DNA from: JAPOQD01 sp964620555
GTDB lineage: Bacteria > Pseudomonadota > Gammaproteobacteria > Pseudomonadales > Halieaceae
Length of the DNA stretch: 38,350 nt
NCBI GenBank assembly: GCA_964620555.1
Contig: CAZUGZ010000021.1
Location: 1-38,350, forward strand
Reading direction: 5' to 3'
Positions 31,765 to 38,350 of this stretch are shown piece after piece. The position numbers and the translations under genes are program-made. Position 1 is the first letter of the stretch, and each line of letters opens with the position of its first letter. A model generated the notes under the pieces. It was not told the DNA's origin and made no database searches. It saw nothing but the letters and a program-made list of their open reading frames with translations.

Positions 31765-33237
31765 TCAGTTGATGGATTTCATGGCGGTCATATGGGCGCG
31801 CAGCCGCTTGCCAACCCGTTCGATGGGGTGGCTGCGAATCGCCTCGTTTACCGCGATCAGTTCCTGGTTATCCACCTGCTGGTCCGGCCCCAGGCCCTTG
31901 CCGATCACATCCACCTCGATCCTGCTCATGAAGTCCGCCAGCAGCGGGCGACAGGCGTGGTCAAACAGGTAGCAACCGTATTCGGCGGTGTCCGAGATCA
32001 CCACGTTCATCTCGTAGAGCTTGCGGCGCGCGATGGTGTTGGCGATCAACGGTGTTTCGTGCAGTGACTCGTAGTAGGCGGACTCTTCGATGATGCCGGC
32101 CGACACCATGACCTCAAAGGCCAGTTCCACCCCGGCCTTGCACATGGCCACCATCAGGATACCGTGGTCGTAGTATTCCTGTTCGGCAATTTCCCGCTCG
32201 GTATTGCTCGACTTTTCAAACCCGGTTTCGGCGGTCCTGGCGCGCCAGGCCAACAGTTCGGCGTCGTCATTGGCCCAGTCCGCCATCATGGTTTTGGAGA
32301 ACTGGCCAGTCATGACGTCGTCCAGGTGCCGTTCATACAGCGGTAGCATGATCTGCTTCAATTCCTCGGCCAGGTACCAGGCGCGCAGCTTGGCCGGGTT
32401 GGACAGACGGTCCATCATGTTGGTGATGCCACCGTGCTTGAGCCCTTCGGTGATGGTTTCCCAACCGTACTGAATCAGCTTGGAGGCGTAGCCGGCCTCG
32501 ATTCCTTTCTCCACCATCTTGTCGAAGCAGAGCAGGGAGCCGGTTTGCAACATGCCACAGAGAATCGTCTGCTCGCCCATCAGGTCGGACTTCACTTCGG
32601 CGATGAAGGAGGACTCCAGTACCCCGGCCCGGTGTCCACCGGTACCGACCGCATAGGCCTTGGCAATCTCCAGGCCGTCGCCGTTGGGGTCGTTCTCGGT
32701 ATGCACGGCAACCAGGGTCGGCACCCCGAAACCGCGCTTGTACTCCTCCCGTACCTCCGTGCCCGGGCACTTCGGGGCCACCATGATCACGGTGAGGTCT
32801 TCGCGTACCACCATGCCCTCCTCGACGATGTTGAAGCCGTGGGAATAGGACAGGCAGGCACCCGCTTTCATCAGCGGCATCACCTGGGCGACCACCTGGC
32901 TGTGCTGTTTGTCCGGGGTCAGGTTCAGAACCAGGTCGGCCTGGGGAATCAGCTCCTCGTAGGTGCCCACCGGGAAGCCGTTTTCGGTGGCGTTCTTCCA
33001 GGATTGGCGCTGCTCGGCAATGGCCTGGTCGCGCAGGGCATAGGAGACATCCAGACCGCTGTCGCGCAGGTTCAGGCCCTGGTTGAGGCCCTGGGAACCA
33101 CAGCCCACCACCACCAGTTTCTTGCCCTTCAGCCTGGCGGTGCCGTCGCTGAATTCACCGCGCTCCATAAAGCGGCATTTGCCGAGCTGCTGCAGTTGCA
33201 GGCGCAGCGGCAGGCGATTGAAATAGTTCTGTCCCAT
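31765..33237 (-). CDS. ilvC: Ketol-acid reductoisomerase, class II (long form)
   Basis: The NADPH-dependent second step of branched-chain amino acid synthesis, acting on the products of IlvIH. The 490-residue length and the N-terminus MGQNYFNRLPLRLQLQQLGK match the E. coli-type class II enzyme, not the 330-residue class I enzyme typical of pseudomonads. The Rossmann motif is LVVVGCGSQGLNQGLN; metal ligands lie in KSDLMGEQTILCGML; the C-terminal half repeats the knotted domain (ELAFEVMVSAGIIEESAYYE). It is transcribed toward ilvH instead of following it in an operon. Confidence 0.96.
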   Translation of the reverse strand: MGQNYFNRLPLRLQLQQLGKCRFMERGEFSDGTARLKGKKLVVVGCGSQGLNQGLNLRDSGLDVSYALRDQAIAEQRQSWKNATENGFPVGTYEELIPQADLVLNLTPDKQHSQVVAQVMPLMKAGACLSYSHGFNIVEEGMVVREDLTVIMVAPKCPGTEVREEYKRGFGVPTLVAVHTENDPNGDGLEIAKAYAVGTGGHRAGVLESSFIAEVKSDLMGEQTILCGMLQTGSLLCFDKMVEKGIEAGYASKLIQYGWETITEGLKHGGITNMMDRLSNPAKLRAWYLAEELKQIMLPLYERHLDDVMTGQFSKTMMADWANDDAELLAWRARTAETGFEKSSNTEREIAEQEYYDHGILMVAMCKAGVELAFEVMVSAGIIEESAYYESLHETPLIANTIARRKLYEMNVVISDTAEYGCYLFDHACRPLLADFMSRIEVDVIGKGLGPDQQVDNQELIAVNEAIRSHPIERVGKRLRAHMTAMKSIN

Positions 33238-33287
33238 TGCGATTCACCCGTGGTGAGGAGTCCGTGGACCCGTGGAAAAAGGGCGAC

Positions 33288-33316
33288 AATTTACCTGATT
33301 AACCGGCTCCGGTAAA
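33288..33316 (-). promoter_or_regulatory. Candidate ilvC promoter
   Basis: On the minus strand, TTTACC (33311-33316) and TAAATT (33288-33293) are 17 nt apart. The short palindrome ACCGG-CT-CCGGT (33302-33313) overlaps the -35 region and could bind a regulator. No IlvY-type gene is in the window. Confidence 0.4.
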
Positions 33317-33479
33317 ACGACGTTGCCCTCGTGCAGTGCAGGGCCGGCCAGGATGTGAAGAGGGGCATCCCGATGAGCATCCGGGAACAGTCCGGCCTGT
33401 GGCTTGGTTTTGGCCTCTGTTTTCGGGCAAAATAAACACCGACACGCCCGCAACTGCCCCCAAACTGAGGATTAGAACC

Positions 33480-34583
33480 TTGCACCGCGCCATTCTCCTC
33501 GCGCTGCTGCCTGCGGCCTTGCTGCAGGGCTGCCAGACCGCCTTTGGCCCGGAGTCTCTGCAACGCACCCATCCGGCCTACAACGCCGCCATCACGGCTT
33601 CGGTGAATGAGCAGATGCTGCAGAATCTGGTGCGGCTGCGGTACCGGGACGTGCCCTTCTTCCTCGAAATCGGCAGCGTGACCGCGACGCTTTCGGTGGG
33701 CGCCAATGCCCAGCTTGGGGGTTCCGTGGCCATCGGCGGCGAGGACTCGCTAAGCGCGCTTGCGGGTGCCGCCTATATGGACAGCCCCACCATCTCCTAT
33801 GCGCCCCTGCGCGGAGAGGAACTTCTGAGGAGCCTGCTGAGCCCCTTGCGGTTGGAGTCCATCCTGGTGCTCACCCAGTCCGGCTGGCGGATCGACCGCG
33901 TTTTCGGGCTGTGCTTCGAGCGCATCAACGACGTGCACAACGCTCCCACCGCCTCCGGCCCGACGCCAGACAACCAACCCGACTATCAATCATTCGACCG
34001 GCTGTTGGATTCGTTGAATCGGCTGCAGACAAGAGGGCAGATCGAAGTGGGTGCGCAAACCGAAGTGGATGAGCAGGGGGAGGAGAGAATTGTCGACATC
34101 TTCGTCAAGCTGAAGGCCGATGGCGATGACGCGTCGCGCGGCATCGATGAGGTCCGTGCCTTGCTGGGAATTGAATCCGACGACAACCAGTTCAGCCTCA
34201 ACACCAACTTTCTTGAGACGGCAGCCGATCAGTGGACCGTGCGCACCCGCTCGCTGTCGAGCCTCCTGTACTACCTCTCCCAAAACGTGGACACACCCCG
34301 AGTACACCAGTCCGCTGGCTTGGTCACCGTAACCGAAGCGGAGGGCGGCGGCGTCTTCGACTGGGGCGACACGCCTGCGGGTCAGCTATTCAAGGTGAGA
34401 GCCGGTCCGGAGCAGCCCCAGGGCGCGTACATCGCCACTTTTTACCGGGGCCATTGGTTCTGGATCGAGGACAACGACCTGGAATCCAAGTCCACCTTCA
34501 TGCTGCTGCGGCAACTGTTCGACCTGCAGGCCGGACAAAACACCGTCCAGGGGCCGACCTTGACCCTGCCTGTGGGCCGGTGA
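33480..34583 (+). CDS. Lipoprotein of unknown function (TTG start)
   Basis: The 367-residue product begins with a short signal peptide and lipobox: HRAILLALLPAALLQGC, with Cys19 as the lipidation site. The mature part contains SVNEQMLQNLVRLRYRDVPF and FFLEIGSVTATLS, then SGWRIDRVFGLCFERINDV and a C-terminal ATFYRGHWFWIEDNDLESKS. I have the impression of a widespread but unnamed proteobacterial family; I cannot assign a role. TTG 33480 has GAGG 9 nt upstream and gives an ideal lipoprotein start, whereas the longer open frame adds a non-signal-like N-terminus. It stands alone, divergent from ilvC. Confidence 0.8.
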   Translation: MHRAILLALLPAALLQGCQTAFGPESLQRTHPAYNAAITASVNEQMLQNLVRLRYRDVPFFLEIGSVTATLSVGANAQLGGSVAIGGEDSLSALAGAAYMDSPTISYAPLRGEELLRSLLSPLRLESILVLTQSGWRIDRVFGLCFERINDVHNAPTASGPTPDNQPDYQSFDRLLDSLNRLQTRGQIEVGAQTEVDEQGEERIVDIFVKLKADGDDASRGIDEVRALLGIESDDNQFSLNTNFLETAADQWTVRTRSLSSLLYYLSQNVDTPRVHQSAGLVTVTEAEGGGVFDWGDTPAGQLFKVRAGPEQPQGAYIATFYRGHWFWIEDNDLESKSTFMLLRQLFDLQAGQNTVQGPTLTLPVGR

Positions 34584-34606
34584 CGTTCACCCCCTTTCAC
34601 TCATTG

Positions 34607-34638
34607 ACGAGACCCTTCACGGGGGCGTGGATTGAAAC
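34607..34638 (+). CRISPR. Solitary type I-C-like CRISPR repeat
   Basis: The 26 nt at 34613-34638 read CCCTTCACGGGGG then CGTGGATTGAAAC, matching the hairpin and the invariant 3' end (GTGGATTGAAAC) of 32-nt type I-C repeats. The first six positions (34607-34612, ACGAGA) do not fit the usual GTCGCx start. No second repeat occurs at spacer distance on either side, and no cas gene is in the window. It is a degenerate single unit in the 161-nt gap between the lipoprotein and msrP genes; the rest of that gap shows nothing I can name. Confidence 0.55.
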
Positions 34639-34744
34639 AGTCACCACCAGCTCGCCTTTCTACGCGCGTCTCGATTCCGCGTTCGCTTGCAAGCCAGAAG
34701 CATCATAGAATTGATCAGAGATTCCCTGAACAAGAGCCACATCC

Positions 34745-35710
34745 ATGCTGATCAAATCGCCGCCGGACATTGCGTCTTCCGAAATTACCAGCCACTCGGC
34801 CTGGCTCGGGCGGCGTCAGTTTCTGGCGGCCTCGGCCTCGCTGCTGCTGGTCAGTTCCGCGGCCCGGGGGCTGGCCAGCGGGCATCCCCTGGCATTCCGT
34901 CCCGCCGTCGACAGCCAGGTGGCGGGGGCTCACACCCCGGAAACCCTGACCCCCTTTGCGGATGTCAAGCGATACAATAATTTTTACGAGTTCGGCACCG
35001 GCAAGGACGACCCGGCCCGCTACGCCCATGAAATGTCCATAGACCCCTGGTCGCTGCGGGTGGAAGGTGCGGTGGCGAAGCCCGGGGTCTTGCACCTGGA
35101 GGATATTCAGGCCGGATTCGACCTGGAGGAACGCATCTATCGGCTGCGCTGTGTAGAGGCCTGGTCCATGGTGGTGCCCTGGATAGGCTACCCCCTGGCG
35201 GCGTTGTTGCAGCGCTTCGAGCCGACCTCCAAAGCCAGGTTTGTGGAGTTCCGCACCCTGCACGATCGCCGCCAGATGCGTGGCCAGCGCTCCTTTACCA
35301 GCAGCATCGACTGGCCCTATGTGGAGGGTCTGCGCATGGACGAGGCGATGCACCCTCTGACGCTGATGGCGGTGGGTGTCTACGGCGAGACCCTGCCCCA
35401 TCAGAACGGGGCACCGATTCGCCTGGTGGTCCCCTGGAAGTACGGATTCAAGAGTATCAAGTCGATCGTCGCCATCCGCCTGACCGAGAGACAGCCCAAA
35501 ACCACCTGGCAATCCCTCGCCCCCGACGAGTATGGGTTTTATGCCAACGTCAATCCGGGCGTCGACCATCCGCGCTGGAGCCAGAAGACCGAGCGTCGCC
35601 TGCCGTCGACTTTCTTTGCACCGAACCGCATAGCCACCCGACTGTTCAACGGCTATGGGGAGCAGGTGGCCCATTTGTACCGGGGCATGGATCTGCGGCG
35701 CTACTATTGA
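34745..35710 (+). CDS. msrP: Methionine sulfoxide reductase catalytic subunit MsrP
   Basis: A periplasmic molybdopterin enzyme that repairs oxidised methionine in envelope proteins. The 321-residue protein has a Tat signal (GRRQFLAASASLLLVSSAA, R23-R24) and the molybdenum-ligand Cys C136 in RLRCVEAWSMVVPWIGYPL. Further family blocks are PWKYGFKSIKSIV and the C-terminal YGEQVAHLYRGMDLRRYY. It overlaps msrQ by 4 nt (TTGA), the standard operon with its membrane electron donor. Confidence 0.95.
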   Translation: MLIKSPPDIASSEITSHSAWLGRRQFLAASASLLLVSSAARGLASGHPLAFRPAVDSQVAGAHTPETLTPFADVKRYNNFYEFGTGKDDPARYAHEMSIDPWSLRVEGAVAKPGVLHLEDIQAGFDLEERIYRLRCVEAWSMVVPWIGYPLAALLQRFEPTSKARFVEFRTLHDRRQMRGQRSFTSSIDWPYVEGLRMDEAMHPLTLMAVGVYGETLPHQNGAPIRLVVPWKYGFKSIKSIVAIRLTERQPKTTWQSLAPDEYGFYANVNPGVDHPRWSQKTERRLPSTFFAPNRIATRLFNGYGEQVAHLYRGMDLRRYY

Positions 35711-36288
35711 AGCTCCATCCCGCTGCCAAACCGCTGCTGTTCTGCCTCTGCCTGGTTCCGTTGGCGTTGCTGGTGTGGGGTATTGGCAGCAACCGGCTGG
35801 GGCCGGACCCGGCCGGGGAGGTCATGCAGAGCACCGGTGAATGGGCCGGGCGCATGTTACTGGCCACCCTGCTGATCACTCCCCTGCGACAGTACACGGG
35901 TTGGGGGCAACTGCTGCGCTTGCGGCGCATGCTGGGACTGTTCACCTTTTTTTACGCCTCCTGCCACCTGTGCCTGTTTGCCCACTTCTATCTGGGTTGG
36001 GATGGCAGGCGGGTGTGGGAAGAATTGCTGGAACGCCCCTACATTACCGTGGGATTTCTGGCCTGGCTGATCCTGCTGCCGCTGGCGCTCACTTCCACCC
36101 GGGCCATGCAGCGGCGGCTGCGCGCCAACTGGCGGCGCCTGCACCGGGGCATCTACCTGGTGGCGCTGCTGTTCCTGTTGCACATCACCTGGATTGCCCG
36201 CTCGGACTACGGCCAGGTCCTGCTCTACGGGATTCCGGTACTGCTGTTGCTGGGCTGGCGTCTGCGCAACCGCGCCTACCAGCGGTAG
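35707..36288 (+). CDS. msrQ: Heme-binding membrane subunit MsrQ (TTG start)
   Basis: An inner-membrane b-type cytochrome that passes electrons to MsrP. The 193-residue protein has about six helices. Heme-ligand histidines are likely in FFYASCHLCLFAHFYLGWD and FLLHITWIARSDY, with RRLHRGIYLVALL between them. TTG 35707 overlaps the msrP stop. Its 3' end overlaps the convergent glycosyltransferase gene by 13 nt. Confidence 0.93.
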   Translation: MKLHPAAKPLLFCLCLVPLALLVWGIGSNRLGPDPAGEVMQSTGEWAGRMLLATLLITPLRQYTGWGQLLRLRRMLGLFTFFYASCHLCLFAHFYLGWDGRRVWEELLERPYITVGFLAWLILLPLALTSTRAMQRRLRANWRRLHRGIYLVALLFLLHITWIARSDYGQVLLYGIPVLLLLGWRLRNRAYQR

Positions 36289-37262
36289 TCCAGCCCCACC
36301 GCTTCCATGTGCCGGTTGCGGATGTCGGTCAGATCGTCCTGGTCGGCGCTGCTCTGTGCGCCTCTGGCCAGCAGCCAGTTGGCCGCCGTTGAGGCGTTAC
36401 CCAACAGAATGGGCGGGATGGAGGGGGGGCGCCAGGCGCCGCCGCGGATGCCGCTGTATTCCTCGCGCTGCGCCTTCATCCGTGGCTGTGCGGTGCCACC
36501 GCCGGTAGTTACGCCGCCGTGAATCTGGTGAAAGCTGCCCTCTCCCACGAGGTAGAACAACTCCACCCCCGCGGCCGCGCAAATTCGCTGGTAGAAGTCC
36601 AGGTTCACCATGCCGCCTCCGGGCGAGGCAAAGCGAACTTCGTAGCCACCCACCTCATCGAACAGGGCCCTGGGCAGGAATACGCAGTTGCTCTCGGCGA
36701 TCGCCGACGACCAGCCCGCCGGGCTGGAGCCGGCAAAGCTGGCAATTTCGAACAACCGGTAGCCGTCCCTGGGCCAGTCGATACGGCTCAGCAACTGGTC
36801 TTCCCGCTGCCGCGAGTAACCCCGCTGGCAGGCTCTGCGCTGATGCTCGGGTCCCAGGTGAAAACCTATACTGGACACCACGGCCCGGGCCCGCAACAGG
36901 AAAGCCTGCCGCGCCCAGTACAGGACGCCGGGAGTCAGCAGCCGGGCACCGTCGATGAGAACGCCGAGTACCGGTGCGCGGGCCAGCGCCACACCGCGAT
37001 TGACGGCCAGCGCCGGAGAGGGCGGAGCCGGGTCGATGCGCAGCAGGCGAAACTCTTCACCCCAGCGCCGCACCTGCTCCTCTGTGACCGGCTCGGGAGA
37101 GCCGTTGTCGACCACGATGACTTCGTAGTTCAGGTCCTCCACCCGTCGCTGGTAACCGCGGCTCAGGGATTGCAGGGTGCGCGGCAACTCCCGCGCCATG
37201 TCGTAGGCCACCACGACCAGGGAGATATCCGGGCGCCGCCGGCGGCTGAACCTGTCGAACAT
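36276..37262 (-). CDS. Family 2 (GT-A) glycosyltransferase-like protein
   Basis: The 328-residue protein starts with a GT2 nucleotide-sugar fold: RRPDISLVVVAYDMARELPR, then YEVIVVDNGSPEPVTEE, and LGVLIDGARLLTPG where a DxD motif normally sits; here the middle is DGA, so metal binding is uncertain. The later part (SNCVFLPRALFDEVGGYEVR, GGGMVNLDFYQRIC) resembles GT2 acceptor regions. ATG 37262 was chosen because the longer frame would overlap the upstream transferase gene. No polysaccharide cluster surrounds it. The substrate is unknown. Confidence 0.8.
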   Translation of the reverse strand: MFDRFSRRRRPDISLVVVAYDMARELPRTLQSLSRGYQRRVEDLNYEVIVVDNGSPEPVTEEQVRRWGEEFRLLRIDPAPPSPALAVNRGVALARAPVLGVLIDGARLLTPGVLYWARQAFLLRARAVVSSIGFHLGPEHQRRACQRGYSRQREDQLLSRIDWPRDGYRLFEIASFAGSSPAGWSSAIAESNCVFLPRALFDEVGGYEVRFASPGGGMVNLDFYQRICAAAGVELFYLVGEGSFHQIHGGVTTGGGTAQPRMKAQREEYSGIRGGAWRPPSIPPILLGNASTAANWLLARGAQSSADQDDLTDIRNRHMEAVGLDYRW

Positions 37263-37287
37263 AGCGGGAATCCGATCGCGCTGCCGG

Positions 37288-38061
37288 TCAGGCTCCCGGG
37301 GGCGCAAGCAGCGTGGCCATACGCTCCTGAAGAACCTGCAATGCGCGCTTGTTGGCGCTTCGTATGGCGTCCATCGACGGGTCCTGCCCGCTCATGTCAC
37401 CGAGTTCCGCGAGGACCACGTGCACATCATCGTGGCCCCCGATGCGGGCCATATCAGCCAGCCAGCGCCGGACATTGGGGAAAGGCCCGAAATCGTAGAG
37501 ATTGGTGAACTGCGGCTTGAGCTGACCGATTTCCACATAGGCGGCAAAATCGGCCAGCGTCAACCGGTCACCGACCAGGAAGCGGGAGTCCGCAAGCCAG
37601 CCGGTTTCGAGCGTCCGCAGCGCGCGGGTCAGTGTCGCACCGGCTGCCTGCTGGACAGCGTCCGGAATGCCCAGGTCCTTGCGAATGCGGGGTGCAACCA
37701 GACCAAGAGAGGCATCGCGGATATTTCGATGGNNNNNNNNNNAGTGCAGGTACCAGTCGACCCTGGCGCGCTGCTGCAGGTCCTCCGGATAGATGTCGTA
37801 CCATCGATGCTTGCGGGCCAGATAGCACATGATCGCATGCGCTTCACCCAGCACGAAGCCGGTGTCGGGCTCTTCCATGCACGGAACCGTGGCGCCGGGA
37901 TTCTTGGCCAGAAAGTCCGGGTTTCGGCTGCCTCGGTCGCCGCTGGATCCAGGAATGACCAATGCCAACTCAAACGGCAGTCCCTTGTAGATCATCAGCC
38001 ACATGACAGCTCGAACCGGCTGTGAAAGTGGTAGGCCATACAGAATTGGCGCCTGTGCCAT
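37288..38061 (-). CDS. Glutathione S-transferase (theta-like), interrupted by an assembly gap
   Basis: The product has about 257 residues. The N-terminal thioredoxin fold is ILYGLPLSQPVRAVMWLMIY, with S9 as the likely catalytic Ser, then NPGATVPCMEEPDTGFVLGE, where the cis-Pro and the E-(S/A)-H-A-I block bind glutathione. The helical C-terminal domain includes LVGDRLTLADFAAYVEI. Ten N (37733-37742) fall in VDWYLH....HRNIRD. The frame is kept with 10 N but would also be kept with 4, which could give the WYLHWHHRNIR pattern I recall from relatives. It lies 25 nt upstream of the glycosyltransferase, so the two may be co-transcribed. Confidence 0.9.
   Translation of the reverse strand: MAQAPILYGLPLSQPVRAVMWLMIYKGLPFELALVIPGSSGDRGSRNPDFLAKNPGATVPCMEEPDTGFVLGEAHAIMCYLARKHRWYDIYPEDLQQRARVDWYLHXXXXHRNIRDASLGLVAPRIRKDLGIPDAVQQAAGATLTRALRTLETGWLADSRFLVGDRLTLADFAAYVEIGQLKPQFTNLYDFGPFPNVRRWLADMARIGGHDDVHVVLAELGDMSGQDPSMDAIRSANKRALQVLQERMATLLAPPGA
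37733..37742. other. Assembly gap (10 N) in the glutathione transferase gene
   Basis: Exactly ten N, the same length as the gap in bamD, so probably a fixed placeholder rather than a measured length. The true length should leave remainder 1 on division by 3 if the gene is intact. Confidence 0.95.
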
Positions 38062-38249
38062 GGCAGTTTCCCCGTCTTCGTCGAGTGCGTGCCCGGTAGT
38101 GTATCAACTTTAGCCGGGGAACCCGCAAATCCCGGGTGCCGTGCGGACGCAGGGCGCCGGGAACGAGCTGTTTCGCGGCTCGGATTGGCCTGCGAGCACC
38201 ATCGCAATACGGTACACATCGCCGCTGCTTCAGAGCAGGAAGGCGAGAA

Positions 38250-38327
38250 GTGTCACCAGGCCGCAATCTTGTCAATCTCGGTATGCACAGGTCCGGAACC
38301 TCCAAGGTGGCCCGGTCGCATGCATAG
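38250..38327 (+). pseudogene. Possible sulfotransferase start, interrupted after 25 codons
   Basis: GTG 38250, preceded by AGGAAGGCGAG, opens SPGRNLVNLGMHRSGTSKVA and stops at 38327. LVNLGMHRSGTS resembles the 5'-phosphosulfate-binding loop at the N-terminus of bacterial sulfotransferase-family proteins. The stop comes directly after this loop, and neither other frame continues convincingly to the window edge. It may be a frameshifted or truncated gene, or chance. Between 38062 and 38249 I see no gene, only the upstream region of the glutathione transferase gene. Confidence 0.35.
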
Positions 38328-38350
38328 AGTCTGTATGTGGGGAGCGCCGA

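Overview
The window is GC-rich, tightly packed bacterial chromosome from a gammaproteobacterium. A marine lineage such as the Cellvibrionales/Halieaceae is plausible from gene content and protein style, but that placement is inference. Core genes include a class I fumarase, exonuclease I, aspartate carbamoyltransferase, MurJ, RibF, IleS, LspA, a type IV minor-pilin cluster, glutamine-dependent NAD synthetase, BamD, RluD, PgeF, ClpB, acetohydroxyacid synthase (both subunits), a class II ketol-acid reductoisomerase and the MsrPQ repair system. Two runs of exactly 10 N (24724-24733 and 37733-37742) are assembly gaps inside genes.

Layout. 1-567: a decayed IS5-family transposase end, an orphan terminator and a promoter. 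568-5053: PuuD-like membrane protein, coiled-coil membrane protein, fumarase, exonuclease I. 5145-15335: pyrB-murJ and ribF-ileS-lspA, with 8-bp or shorter overlaps within each block. The normally adjacent murJ and ribF are split by about 3.2 kb carrying a small membrane protein and a divergent TonB-dependent receptor; a near-identical copy of the 3' end of murJ lies on each side. 15460-18718: minor pilins fimT-pilV-pilW-pilX-pilE without pilY1. 18776-20404: nadE.

20376-23918 is an accessory island, lower in GC by eye, between nadE and bamD. It holds a truncated Fic protein, a RelE/HigB-type toxin remnant with an intact XRE antitoxin, an orphan Phd/YefM antitoxin, an intact BrnT-BrnA pair, an IS256-type remnant, an outer-membrane beta-barrel gene whose first codons come from the left end of an IS3-family element, and an intact ribbon-helix-helix/ParE pair. 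A 12-bp copy of the bamD stop-codon region lies on the inner side of part of this island.

23919-31759: bamD is divergent from rluD-pgeF-clpB; clpB has a good heat-shock (sigma-32) promoter that overlaps the end of pgeF. ilvI-ilvH follows a 260-nt leader with small valine-rich frames. 31765-38350: ilvC converges on ilvH; then come a lipoprotein of unknown function, a solitary type I-C-like CRISPR repeat, msrP-msrQ, and a glycosyltransferase and a glutathione transferase on the minus strand. A possible sulfotransferase start lies at the right edge.

No complete, clearly new multi-gene system is visible. The strongest leads are the murJ-tail duplication around the TonB-receptor cassette, the IS3/outer-membrane-protein fusion, the lone CRISPR-like repeat, and the layered toxin-antitoxin remnants, in which each intact promoter carries its own palindrome.
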